From positions 372,001 through 436,000 of the forward strand of contig CAVYTX010000003.1 of assembly GCA_963771545.1 (NCBI GenBank): a stretch of 64,000 bases of DNA, given 5' to 3'. Positions within the stretch are counted from its first letter, which is position 1, and each line of letters begins with the position of its first letter. A model generated the notes under the pieces. It did not search any database and was not told the DNA's origin. It saw only the letters and a list, made by a program, of their open reading frames with translations. Positions 1 through 7,832 of the stretch are shown here, piece after piece. Made by a program: the position numbers and the translations under genes. The DNA comes from CAKZLS01 sp963771545 (GTDB lineage Bacteria > Pseudomonadota > Alphaproteobacteria > Rhodospirillales > Defluviicoccaceae).

Positions 1-782
1 TCACGGCCAACGGTGCGGAGATTACCGTTTTTACGTATCGGCCACGCGGCTGCGTCGATCCTTCCATCTTGCTGGTATTTCACGGGATGAATCGCAACGC
101 GGAAGGGATTCGCAATCGGGCCGAGGATGCGGCTGAAGCGGTTTGCCTGATCGTTTTCGCGCCGCTCCTCGATCAAGACCGTTTCCCCAATTGGCGTTAC
201 CAGCGGGCGGGCGTCGTTCGCGGAGGCCAATTGCAACCGCCGGAGGAATGGACCGCTCCGATCATCGAGTCTCTGGTGCATTGGGTGAGGAGGCAAACGA
301 ACCGCCCCGATGCGAAACTATATTTTGCCGGGCATTCCGCGGGAGGGCAGTTTCTGAGCCGGATCTTCGCCTATTCGCCGATCGAAGACGTCGAACGCGT
401 CGTCATCGCAAACCCGTCCGTCTACGTAGCGCCGCTGCTGACCGAACGCGCGCCCTATGGCTTCGCCGGGCTTTTCTCCGAAAACGAGGCCGAAGACCGC
501 CTGCGCGAGTATCTTGCCTTGCCGATAACGGTCTACGTGGGAACGAGGGACACGGGCGAAAAACATCTGGTGAAGACGGACGCCGCGTTACGGCAGGGGG
601 AAAATCGTTTTGAACGGGGGCACGCCGTTTTTCGCCTCGCGAAAAACGTTGCCGCCCAACGCGGCTGGCCGTTCAACTGGAAACTTGTGGAAGCGCCTGG
701 TGTCGGCCATTCCTCGGGAGATATGTTGCGCGCCCCGGCATTCCTGGTTGCCCTGGGCGTGCACGGGTCGGGGAAGCTGTAG
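1..782 (+). CDS. Alpha/beta hydrolase, 5' end cut by the window edge
   Basis: The frame is open from base 3 and the residues before the first possible internal start continue a beta strand, so the true start lies left of the window; about 259 residues are visible. The nucleophile elbow G-H-S-A-G-G near bases 330-347 and a late V-G-H-S near 702-714 supply the serine and histidine of an alpha/beta-hydrolase triad; an HGMN stretch just after the first strand fits the oxyanion region. No signal peptide is visible in the part seen. The next gene is a paralogue starting 4 bases after this stop, so the two are probably one operon. The substrate cannot be read from the sequence; esterase or peptidase activity is possible. 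Confidence 0.8.
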   Translation, partial: TANGAEITVFTYRPRGCVDPSILLVFHGMNRNAEGIRNRAEDAAEAVCLIVFAPLLDQDRFPNWRYQRAGVVRGGQLQPPEEWTAPIIESLVHWVRRQTNRPDAKLYFAGHSAGGQFLSRIFAYSPIEDVERVVIANPSVYVAPLLTERAPYGFAGLFSENEAEDRLREYLALPITVYVGTRDTGEKHLVKTDAALRQGENRFERGHAVFRLAKNVAAQRGWPFNWKLVEAPGVGHSSGDMLRAPAFLVALGVHGSGKL

Positions 783-786
783 GCGA

Positions 787-1653
787 GTGAGCGGCGCGCA
801 CGGTTTGAACCGAAGACACAATTCACCGCTTCCGGGCTCCAGCCGTATCACGGCCGGTCTATCGAAGGGTTCCTTGACTGTGTTTACGTATTGCCCGAGT
901 TCCGAACCCCGTGGTTCGCTCATCCTGTTTAGTGGCCAGCATCGGGACGCGCGCGGCTTGCGCGACAAGGCCGTGAAACTGGCCCAATCGACCGCGCTAA
1001 CGGTTGTCGCGCCGCTGATGGGCAAGCACGAGTTTCCGAAATGGCGCTACAATCGCGCCGGTGTGATCCGGGCGGGCCGCCTTCAGCCCCGCAATTCGTG
1101 GACGGGACCCCTGCTCCAGGAACTGGTTGATTGGGCGCGCGATTCCATGGGCGGGCGATCCCTGCCCACGTATCTCTTCGGCTATTCCGCCGGCGGGCAG
1201 CTTCTTTCGCGAATTTGTGCCTATTCTCCGCTCACGGGAGTCGATCGTTTCGTTATTTGCAGCCCTTCGGTGTATGTGGCGCCGTCGCCAGATAAGCCGG
1301 TACCGTTCGGTTTTCGGGGCATGGGCGACGAGGGCGAGTTGGCACAGGGCATTCAAGCCTATCTCGGCGCGCCGATCACCATTTACCTCGGTGAGCAAGA
1401 TACGGGCGATCGCCAGCTTTCGAATAGCGCGCAAGCCCTCGGCCAGGGGATCGACCGGCTCTCCCGCGGACGCTACATCTTTCGCATGGCCAACAAGCTG
1501 GCCGACCGGCGAAACTGGGATTTCAACTGGCGCCGGGTCGAAACGCGGCGGGTCGGACATTCGGTAAAAGGGATGCTCGAAGCGCCGGAGTGCCTTGATG
1601 CGCTCCACTTCGAGTCTGAGATAAATAATAAAGAACACGTCCGAAGGGTTTAG
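787..1653 (+). CDS. Alpha/beta hydrolase, tandem paralogue of the preceding gene
   Basis: Encodes 288 residues from a GTG start 4 bases after the upstream stop; upstream in-frame starts would overlap the first hydrolase deeply, so GTG 787 is preferred although its ribosome site is weak. It follows the first hydrolase along its whole length: shared WRY-RAGV, G-x-S-A-G-G elbow (here G-Y-S-A-G-G, near 1180-1197), SPSVYVAP-like stretch, D-T-G and the final V-G-H-S. The shared blocks show a local duplication that has since diverged. The elbow residue before the serine differs (His in copy 1, Tyr here), which may mark a change in substrate. An AT-rich 85-base gap separates it from the ATP-grasp/CapA gene. 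Confidence 0.8.
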   Translation: MSGAHGLNRRHNSPLPGSSRITAGLSKGSLTVFTYCPSSEPRGSLILFSGQHRDARGLRDKAVKLAQSTALTVVAPLMGKHEFPKWRYNRAGVIRAGRLQPRNSWTGPLLQELVDWARDSMGGRSLPTYLFGYSAGGQLLSRICAYSPLTGVDRFVICSPSVYVAPSPDKPVPFGFRGMGDEGELAQGIQAYLGAPITIYLGEQDTGDRQLSNSAQALGQGIDRLSRGRYIFRMANKLADRRNWDFNWRRVETRRVGHSVKGMLEAPECLDALHFESEINNKEHVRRV

Positions 1654-1738
1654 GCGGAAATAAAGATATTTCATTACCAAATGGGATATTCTACACCTCT
1701 AACGTTCGGATTTTCGTATACATATAAATGAGGATAAC

Positions 1739-3739
1739 ATGGCGAAATCAGTGGCGGGTATAGTTAGAGGGGTATGGTCGCATAACGAAAGTCGTTATTA
1801 TATTGAGGGACTAAATTATTACGATGAAGTCATTTATATTGATGAAATGCGAGTGACCTATCGGCTTGACCGAAACGCCCGTTCGGTTCAGATCGACTAC
1901 GAAGGGTCCTCATTGAATGACCTTTCAATGCTCTACACGTTTGGATATGGAGCCGAGAAACTTCTGCTTGTCCGGTGTCTCCAGATGTGCGGGTGTCCCA
2001 CGTCCGATCCCTACGACATGATCAGCCGGGACAGTCTCGGAAAATTGAACGACTTGCTCGGGCTGCTCAATTCAGGTGTCGGAACGAGCGCCCATATCTT
2101 GACGTCGCTTGAGGCGGCGACCCAGTACATCGAAGATCTCGATGCCGACGCCTACCCCCTTCTTCGTAAACCCATCGCCGGCAATAAAGGCCGAGGCATC
2201 AAGAAGGTGGAGAACCGCGAGGAAGCCCTGAAGGTATGCCAGTCGCATTTTAAGCGAAGTAAAAATGTCCTGCTGTTCGAACAATTCATGGACTACCGGC
2301 ATGAATACCGAGTGTACCTTGTCGATGGTGTTTGCGTCGAAGCCTATGAAAAAATAAAAGGAGAGGGAAGCGTTGTCAGCAATTTGCACCAGGGCGGCTC
2401 GGTCGTCGTCGTCGAAGAGGGGTTGAAGCAGACGTTGTTCGATCGTGTTTCGGCCTGTTTGGCGGAACAGTTCCAAATCGGGATTTATGGCGTTGACCTC
2501 GCTACCACCGAAACCGGTGACGCCCATATCATCGAAGTCAACCGCACCCCCGGGTTTAACGGTCTTGCTCGGTTAGGTTTGCTCAACTTCCCTCGTTACG
2601 TTCATGAAGTGATCGCCAAGCGAGCCAGAAAACCGGAAGCCAGCGATCAAGACGATCGCGCCGGCCATATCATGACTTTTCTCGGCGATACCAATCCGGG
2701 AGACAGCTACCAAGAGAGGCGCGAAGCCGCCGGCCACGCTAACATCCTGAAGGAAAAGGGCTACACGCATAGCTTCCAAAACTTCAATGAGTTGCTTGCG
2801 CGGTCCGATTATACGCTCGCGAATTTAGAGGTCAGCGTGACGGAGCATCGCGACTCGCCGCTCGACGGAATCAAACCCTATTTGGATCATGCCGGAGTGA
2901 CAGAAACGACGGAACTGCTCAGTTCCCTCGGCGTGAACGCGGTGTCGCTGGCAAACAATCATACGATGGATTTTGGAGAAACAGGTCTGGTCGATACCAT
3001 CGATGCCATGAAGGCGGGTGGTATCGAGTGCTTTGGCGCCGGCCAGACGGAAGATCAGGCGGAAGCCGTCGTTCATCACCATGTATCGAGCGGCGATCGG
3101 ACGCTCCACGTGGTGATCGCCGGAGGTTTCGAGTTTCGACAAAATCATCAGCAATGGGGCTACTATGCCGAGCCGGAAAGCCCCGGTGTCAACCCTTGGT
3201 CTCGGTCCAATGCCGGCAAACAAATTTCCGCTCTGCGGCAGCAATTTCCCGACGCGTTTATCATCGCTTTTCCGCATTGGGGCAGTAACTATCAGTATGT
3301 GTCCGAGCGACAGAAAAATTTGGGCACGGTTTTCATTGATTCCGGCGCGGACCTCGTTATCGGTCACGGAGCGCACAATCTGCAGGAAATCGCCCGCTAC
3401 AAAGGAAAGTGGCTGGTTTATGGTCTTGGTAATTTTGTGTATAATTCACCGGGACGCTATGCGACCCACGACGTTTTACCGTTCGGACTCATCGGTCGCC
3501 TAAACATCGTATCAAGGAACGATCAAGTGACGGGCACTTTGAAACTCTACCCGATTCAAAGCGACAACAAAAAAACGTCCCATGAGCCGGACTTTGTATC
3601 CGAGGAAGACTTCGACAGCATACTGAAATTTTATATGCCCATCAAGAAACCAGACCACGGTATTCAGGCGCTTGTCAGGTGTGGAAAGGATAAGTGGGGA
3701 TACTATTTATCGCTCGGAAACGTTATACCGGGGATATGA
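1739..3739 (+). CDS. ATP-grasp ligase fused to CapA-type metallophosphoesterase-like domain
   Basis: A 666-residue two-domain protein. Residues about 90-300 form an ATP-grasp domain: RKP near 143-145, the glycine-rich GNKGRG at 148-153, LLFEQFM at 178-184 and the metal-binding IEVNRTPGF at 265-273. Residues about 310-570 form a CapA (PGA_cap) domain with GDTNPG at 316-321, NLE at 362-364, NNH at 406-408, HWG at 513-515, GHGAHNLQ at 542-549 and GLGNFVY at 562-568. ATP-grasp enzymes make acyl-phosphate intermediates and amide bonds; CapA proteins act in poly-gamma-glutamate type polymers. There is no signal peptide, so the CapA part would be cytoplasmic, unlike classical CapA. ATG 1739 follows GAGG at 1730-1733. 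The leader is AT-rich compared with flanking DNA. Function as a peptide or poly-amino-acid synthase is inference. Confidence 0.85.
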   Translation: MAKSVAGIVRGVWSHNESRYYIEGLNYYDEVIYIDEMRVTYRLDRNARSVQIDYEGSSLNDLSMLYTFGYGAEKLLLVRCLQMCGCPTSDPYDMISRDSLGKLNDLLGLLNSGVGTSAHILTSLEAATQYIEDLDADAYPLLRKPIAGNKGRGIKKVENREEALKVCQSHFKRSKNVLLFEQFMDYRHEYRVYLVDGVCVEAYEKIKGEGSVVSNLHQGGSVVVVEEGLKQTLFDRVSACLAEQFQIGIYGVDLATTETGDAHIIEVNRTPGFNGLARLGLLNFPRYVHEVIAKRARKPEASDQDDRAGHIMTFLGDTNPGDSYQERREAAGHANILKEKGYTHSFQNFNELLARSDYTLANLEVSVTEHRDSPLDGIKPYLDHAGVTETTELLSSLGVNAVSLANNHTMDFGETGLVDTIDAMKAGGIECFGAGQTEDQAEAVVHHHVSSGDRTLHVVIAGGFEFRQNHQQWGYYAEPESPGVNPWSRSNAGKQISALRQQFPDAFIIAFPHWGSNYQYVSERQKNLGTVFIDSGADLVIGHGAHNLQEIARYKGKWLVYGLGNFVYNSPGRYATHDVLPFGLIGRLNIVSRNDQVTGTLKLYPIQSDNKKTSHEPDFVSEEDFDSILKFYMPIKKPDHGIQALVRCGKDKWGYYLSLGNVIPGI

Positions 3740-3783
3740 TGTCGAGTGGCGATGATGACACATGGAAAGACTGAAAAACTGAA

Positions 3784-4884
3784 ATGAAAAAGTTATTCCC
3801 CCGCGTTTTTGTTATCGCCCTCCTAACGCTGTCACTGGGCGGGTTGTTTCAAACCACCCAAGCTCGCGATACGTCCCAAAAAGCCTCCTCGGATTACCGG
3901 TTTGAGGATGTTCTTGAATATGACCCACAGCGGACCTATCTGCCGGAACCGAAGTGGGGGCGGCTCGTTGCTCCCGAGCAGGCGGGTTGGTCCAGGGAAA
4001 AACTCGACGCCGCGAGAGCGTATGCGGAGACGATAAAATCCGATGCCTTATTGGTGATTTTTAATGGATTGGTGATTTTGGATTATGGTCGGGACAGCAC
4101 GGCGTTTAGCATCCATTCGGTCCGAAAAAGCTTAATGAGTGTTATGTACGGTATTTATCATGACAGAGGCTTACTCGATACGTCCAGCACATTGCAAGAA
4201 CTGGGCATCGACGATATTGGCGGCCTGACGGAGGACGAGAAGCAGGCCACGATTGGGGAGCTTCTGATGTCCATGTCCGGCGTCTATCATGCGGCGGCTT
4301 ACGAGACCCGGGGCATGAGGGAGCGGCGTCCCGCGAGGGGGGCCCATCGCGCCGGCACGGTCTGGTTCTACAACAATTGGGACTTCAACGCCCTCGCCAC
4401 CATCTTCAACAAAGAAACAAAGACCGATTTTTTCGAGGCATTCAAGACCCAACTGGCCGATCCCCTGGGAATGGAACAGTTTACGTTGCAAGATGTCCAC
4501 TACCGCTATGAAAAAGACAAGTCTGTCCATCCCGCGTATCTGTTCAAAATGAGCGCTGTCGATCTAGCGCGCGTGGGTCTTCTGTATTTGAGGAAGGGGA
4601 AGTGGGGCGATAAGCAGATCGTGTCGAAAGATTGGGTCGAGCTCAGCACCTCGGCGGTCCATGCCTGGAACAAAGAAAAACCCACCGTTGGTTATGGTTA
4701 CATGTGGAAAGCGACGGACGACGGATATTACGCGGCGGGTGTAGGCGGTCAACGGCTGTACGTCGTCCCCAAAGACGATTTGGTCATTGTCCATCTCGTC
4801 GATACGACGGGCAGGAAAAAGGTCAAGAACAGCAAAGTTAAACGGCTGTATAAGATGATACTGGATGCATACAAGCCGCGTTGA
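3784..4884 (+). CDS. Exported beta-lactamase-fold serine hydrolase
   Basis: A 366-residue protein with an N-terminal signal sequence (KK, hydrophobic 8-22, cleavage probably after TTQA at 24-27). The class C beta-lactamase/penicillin-binding signature is present: S112-V-R-K115 (SxxK), Y196-N-N198 (YxN) and a G-V-G-G-Q stretch near 319-323 in place of KTG. Such enzymes are mostly esterases, D-amino peptidases or amide hydrolases of the periplasm. It starts 45 bases after the ATP-grasp/CapA gene on the same strand, so the two are likely co-transcribed. An exported peptide or ester hydrolase beside an amide ligase would suit trimming or release of an envelope product; that link is inference. Confidence 0.85.
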   Translation: MKKLFPRVFVIALLTLSLGGLFQTTQARDTSQKASSDYRFEDVLEYDPQRTYLPEPKWGRLVAPEQAGWSREKLDAARAYAETIKSDALLVIFNGLVILDYGRDSTAFSIHSVRKSLMSVMYGIYHDRGLLDTSSTLQELGIDDIGGLTEDEKQATIGELLMSMSGVYHAAAYETRGMRERRPARGAHRAGTVWFYNNWDFNALATIFNKETKTDFFEAFKTQLADPLGMEQFTLQDVHYRYEKDKSVHPAYLFKMSAVDLARVGLLYLRKGKWGDKQIVSKDWVELSTSAVHAWNKEKPTVGYGYMWKATDDGYYAAGVGGQRLYVVPKDDLVIVHLVDTTGRKKVKNSKVKRLYKMILDAYKPR

Positions 4885-5010
4885 ATTGTCCCAGCGCATG
4901 CGAGCCCCGTACGCGTCCAAGCCCGACCGCAAGCAACATTTCGTTTCAAATCAATCGACGACCGCCCCCTGACACACGCGCTGGCGGCGGCGGGCGGCAT
5001 TTGCAACGGC

Positions 5011-5024
5011 CTATCCTAGGTTAA
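5011..5024. promoter_or_regulatory. Weak Crp/Fnr-type 5-4-5 site before the LPGNV protein
   Basis: CTATC-CTAG-GTTAA has one perfect half (GTTAA) and one 3-of-5 half relative to the TTAAC-N4-GTTAA pattern seen elsewhere in the window. It lies about 155 bases upstream of the 5178 start in a 293-base gap (4885-5177) that otherwise shows no gene and no clear EcfG promoter. Confidence 0.3.
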
Positions 5025-5177
5025 TGTCGCGCCGGCAGTCTGCTCCCATACTCAGGGAAATAGAGTTGAAACTGGCTGTCCGCCATCGGCTGTGCCGAAG
5101 CGAGGACGGCCGCAGCCCACGGGGCGAAGACACGGGTCTTCGTTGCCCCGATGAGCTAAACAGAAAGGAATGCCAAC

Positions 5178-5570
5178 ATGCGTTTACGATCCGCAACAGC
5201 AATCGCTCTCGCGCTTGGACTCGCCGCTTTCTCGTCGAGCGCCATGGCGGCATCATCAGAGGCGAAACCAGAAACCAAGGTGCTCCCGGGCAACGTCGGG
5301 GGTGAAGGCGCGGCCGGCAACCTCGCTCGGGAGAAAGGCTTGATCGAGAAGAAGGACCAAAGCGATGCCGCTGCGTCCTCGGCGTCGAAGGCCGGGGACG
5401 ATCCCAAGCTGCCCGGCAATGTCAAAGGTGAGGGAAACGCCGAGCAGACATCGGGTCCCTCCGAGAGCGGTTACACCACAAGCTCCGGCGGAAAGCCCCC
5501 AGCGACCACGCCGGTCGAAAAGCGGCTTCCCGGCAATGTCAACACCGAGGGCAGCGGCAAAACTAAATAG
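5178..5570 (+). CDS. Exported small protein with three LPGNV repeats, family not recognised
   Basis: A 130-residue protein with a clear Sec signal peptide (hydrophobic 8-20, AMA cleavage near 22-24). The mature part is polar, glycine-, serine- and lysine-rich and carries three copies of a short unit: LPGNV at 36-40, 78-82 and 117-121, each followed within a few residues by an acidic-glycine pair (GGEG, KGEG, NTEG). Spacing is about 40 residues, and the segments between are low-complexity and probably disordered. ATG 5178 follows AGAAAGGA with good spacing. I do not know this family; the repeats may bind a partner or surface polymer. It stands alone between a secreted hydrolase and a convergent permease gene. 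Confidence 0.75.
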   Translation: MRLRSATAIALALGLAAFSSSAMAASSEAKPETKVLPGNVGGEGAAGNLAREKGLIEKKDQSDAAASSASKAGDDPKLPGNVKGEGNAEQTSGPSESGYTTSSGGKPPATTPVEKRLPGNVNTEGSGKTK

Positions 5571-5689
5571 CGTTGTGTTAGGCTAGAAACTCGCGACGCA
5601 GACGCTGCACAGCGAGAGCCGGCTGGGTTTGCGCCCAGTCGGTTTTCTCGTTGCGGCCACCCTCAACGGCGGTGCGGCTGCCGCCGGTC

Positions 5690-6910
5690 TTAAGTCCGCG
5701 TTCCAGCGATCGCCCAAGAGAGAAGTCCGCCAGCCATGACGGCCATGGCCACGTATGCCGCGATCGTCTTGATCGGTCCGTCACCCTCCATATCATGAGT
5801 CATGGCGCCGTGCTCCTTCACATGCCGGCGCCACAAGAACACCAGCCAGCCGGTTACGCCGACGAACGCCAGGTTCAACCAGAACGTATAGTCGATCTTG
5901 AACTGGACGACCTCGGTGACCGACTTGCCGCTTTCGGGAATGATCCCCAGCAGCGCGAATAGGCCGTTCAAAATGAGCGCTGTGGCGACGATGCTGACAT
6001 ACATGACGCCGGCGATATACAGCGCCACGCGCCAGCCGTAATACTTGGCGTTGACGGCGACCAGCGGCGGCACCATCAGATCCGAATAGATGAACCCCAT
6101 GATCCCCGCGAACAGCACGCCGTTGGCATTGAGCACGGTCGCCAGCGGGATGTTGCCCATGGAACCGATGAATGTCGCGGCCGCCACGAACGGCGCCAAG
6201 GCGGCGTTCTCCAGCGCGATCAGCCACGCCGGCAGCTCGGACGCCCTGTCGGCGAGAAAAATCCGGGCCCACCAGGCCTCCGGCACCAGCACGGCGACGA
6301 AACCGGCGATGGTGAAGCCGATCAGGATCTCCTTCCACACCATCCGCCAATCCATGACGAAATTGTGCCCAACCATTTGCCACCCCATGCGGCTGCGAAT
6401 TCGCTTCCGCCAGTCGAAACTCTGCTCGTCCTCGCCGGTGTCCTCGGATACTTTTTCGCGCGCCTGGTTCAGCCATGCCTCGGGATAAGTCGCCCGGATC
6501 AACAGGCCGCTGAGGGCGATCAAAACCAGCCCGCCGATAATTTCGGCGGCGAGAAACTGCCAACCGAGAAAGATCAGAATCAGGATGCCGAGCTCGATGA
6601 CCAGATTGGTCGAGGCGAACATGAACGCCACTGCGGCCACGAAGTGAGCTCCCTTGAGGACGAGGGAGCGCGCCGCCGCGAGGGCCGCGAACGAGCACGA
6701 CGACGAGGCCGCGCCGAACACCGTGGCCAGCGCGACGCTGCCGATGTCGGCGGCGCCCATGTGCCGTGTCAATTTGTCCTTCGGCACGAAGGCCTGGATC
6801 ATGCCGCTGACGAAATAGCCGAGCACGAACGCCCAACCGGCCTTCCAAAAGAACCCGAGCGACGTTTTCGCCGCCTCGCCGTAAGTCTGCCAGAGGGTCG
6901 CGTCCTGCAT
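5690..6910 (-). CDS. YraQ/ArsP-type permease (DUF318)
   Basis: A 406-residue integral membrane protein with two sets of helices separated by a charged cytoplasmic loop (about residues 145-185), the layout of the PF03773 permease family. The first bundle contains GAASSSCSFAALAAARS with a cysteine in a small-residue-rich helix, and MFASTN further on, both typical of the family. Relatives export organoarsenicals or have unknown small substrates, so the substrate is not assigned. The start ATG at 6910 is followed downstream by a charged N-terminus typical of the family. A 15-base palindrome lies 12 bases upstream of the start. It converges on the LPGNV gene and diverges from the small genes at 7181. 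Confidence 0.85.
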   Translation of the reverse strand: MQDATLWQTYGEAAKTSLGFFWKAGWAFVLGYFVSGMIQAFVPKDKLTRHMGAADIGSVALATVFGAASSSCSFAALAAARSLVLKGAHFVAAVAFMFASTNLVIELGILILIFLGWQFLAAEIIGGLVLIALSGLLIRATYPEAWLNQAREKVSEDTGEDEQSFDWRKRIRSRMGWQMVGHNFVMDWRMVWKEILIGFTIAGFVAVLVPEAWWARIFLADRASELPAWLIALENAALAPFVAAATFIGSMGNIPLATVLNANGVLFAGIMGFIYSDLMVPPLVAVNAKYYGWRVALYIAGVMYVSIVATALILNGLFALLGIIPESGKSVTEVVQFKIDYTFWLNLAFVGVTGWLVFLWRRHVKEHGAMTHDMEGDGPIKTIAAYVAMAVMAGGLLSWAIAGTRT

Positions 6911-6921
6911 GAAATTCTCCC

Positions 6922-6936
6922 AACATGATCAATGTT
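6922..6936. promoter_or_regulatory. Palindrome just upstream of the permease start
   Basis: AACATGATCAATGTT is an inverted repeat with 5-base arms around GATCA. It overlaps the ribosome-binding and probable transcription start area of the permease gene, a place where a repressor would block expression. No adjacent ArsR/MerR-type regulator identifies the binding protein. Confidence 0.35.
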
Positions 6937-7060
6937 CGAGGAAACGGCGCCAGGGACGTTCCGAACGAACAATTTCGAGAAACATAACCGTGTTACTCCG
7001 GGGCTACCGTTGGATGAACACTCTCGGTTGAATGTTCGCATCCGCTTGGACGCGCGCGCA

Positions 7061-7074
7061 CTACCCTATGTTAA
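7061..7074. promoter_or_regulatory. Weak Crp/Fnr-type site upstream of 7181 gene
   Basis: CTACC-CTAT-GTTAA matches one half of the TTAAC-N4-GTTAA pattern perfectly and the other at three of five positions. It sits 23 bases from a second, better match at 7097-7110. Confidence 0.3.
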
Positions 7075-7096
7075 TCCGCGCCCCACGGCTGACGAC

Positions 7097-7110
7097 CTAA
7101 CCTGTGATAA
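7097..7110. promoter_or_regulatory. Crp/Fnr-type site between permease and small membrane protein
   Basis: CTAAC-CTGT-GATAA matches TTAAC-N4-GTTAA at four of five positions in each half. It lies 70 bases upstream of the GTG start at 7181. Because the site is palindromic it could also serve the divergent permease gene. Confidence 0.4.
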
Positions 7111-7180
7111 AGCGGTTTTGCTTTCCGGGGCTTAGGCTCATCGCACGTTTGTTCACGAGGTTTGGAAATGGAGAGATATC

Positions 7181-7477
7181 GTGTTGCAGCATTCACGGCG
7201 AAAAGCGACAGGCCGGTGGCGGCGCTGGACCTTCGTGATTTGGGTTGCTCTGACATTCGTGGCCGCCGCCTACGTGTTGCTCGCCGCGCCCTTTGCCCCA
7301 TATTTCCGGGCGGACCCGTGGGTGGTGGGCGTCATCGTTCCGCCTTTGATGATTGTTCTGCTAGCCATCGGCATCGGTTGGCTGGTGTGGGTGGTGACGT
7401 CATCGCGGCGTCCAAAGCACGATCCCGCCGAGTCGGGTTCGTCGAGTGCGGGGGGCGGGACGCCCAATCGGACGTGA
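7181..7477 (+). CDS. Small two-helix inner membrane protein
   Basis: A 98-residue protein from GTG 7181, chosen because GGAGAG at 7170-7175 sits just ahead. A basic N-terminus (RRKATGRWRRW) is followed by two hydrophobic helices (about 17-36 and 46-70) and a polar serine/glycine tail. The positive N-terminus predicts both ends in the cytoplasm. The family is not recognised; proteins of this shape are common near stress loci of alphaproteobacteria. Two Crp/Fnr-like sites lie upstream. Confidence 0.65.
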   Translation: MLQHSRRKATGRWRRWTFVIWVALTFVAAAYVLLAAPFAPYFRADPWVVGVIVPPLMIVLLAIGIGWLVWVVTSSRRPKHDPAESGSSSAGGGTPNRT

Positions 7478-7614
7478 GCCGAAGTTTCACCTCCATGCTT
7501 TCAACTGTGCTAGGCAGCCAGCGGCAGCAATGGGAAGGACCCTTGCTGCCATGTTGTCCTCGCGTGCGTTCTCCAGTACGGTCGCGTTTCGACCCCGCAG
7601 GCGGAGGATGGACA

Positions 7615-7809
7615 GTGAGAATCACCACACCGGAGGGCTATCGCAAGGCTCTCCACCGCGTCAGTGAGTTGCGCGCCGACGGCGCAACCGCGGAAAACAA
7701 CTCGGAACTGGCGGAACTGGAGGGAGCGCTCTCGGCCTACGGAGTACAGCGGGACGAGCCGGACGAAAGTAAGGGCAAGCCCACGGCGGATCCCTACGGA
7801 AAGCACTAA
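7615..7809 (+). CDS. Small protein resembling the N-terminus of HigA-type antitoxins, without the HTH
   Basis: A 64-residue protein from GTG 7615; GGAGG at 7603-7607 fixes this start. The first 40 residues (ITTPEGYRKAL, a helix, then ELAELEGALSAY) resemble the leader region of HigA/XRE antitoxins, which usually begin with an I-x-T-x-x-D-Y-x-x-A-L pattern and an L-E-x-L-x-x-L-I-E-A-Y pattern before the helix-turn-helix. Here the HTH is absent and the chain ends in a polar tail. No toxin gene of the HigB type lies beside it. It could be an orphan relative of such leaders or an independent small protein. Confidence 0.6.
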   Translation: MRITTPEGYRKALHRVSELRADGATAENNSELAELEGALSAYGVQRDEPDESKGKPTADPYGKH

Positions 7810-7832
7810 GGAAAGCGCATGCCTCGGCCGGG

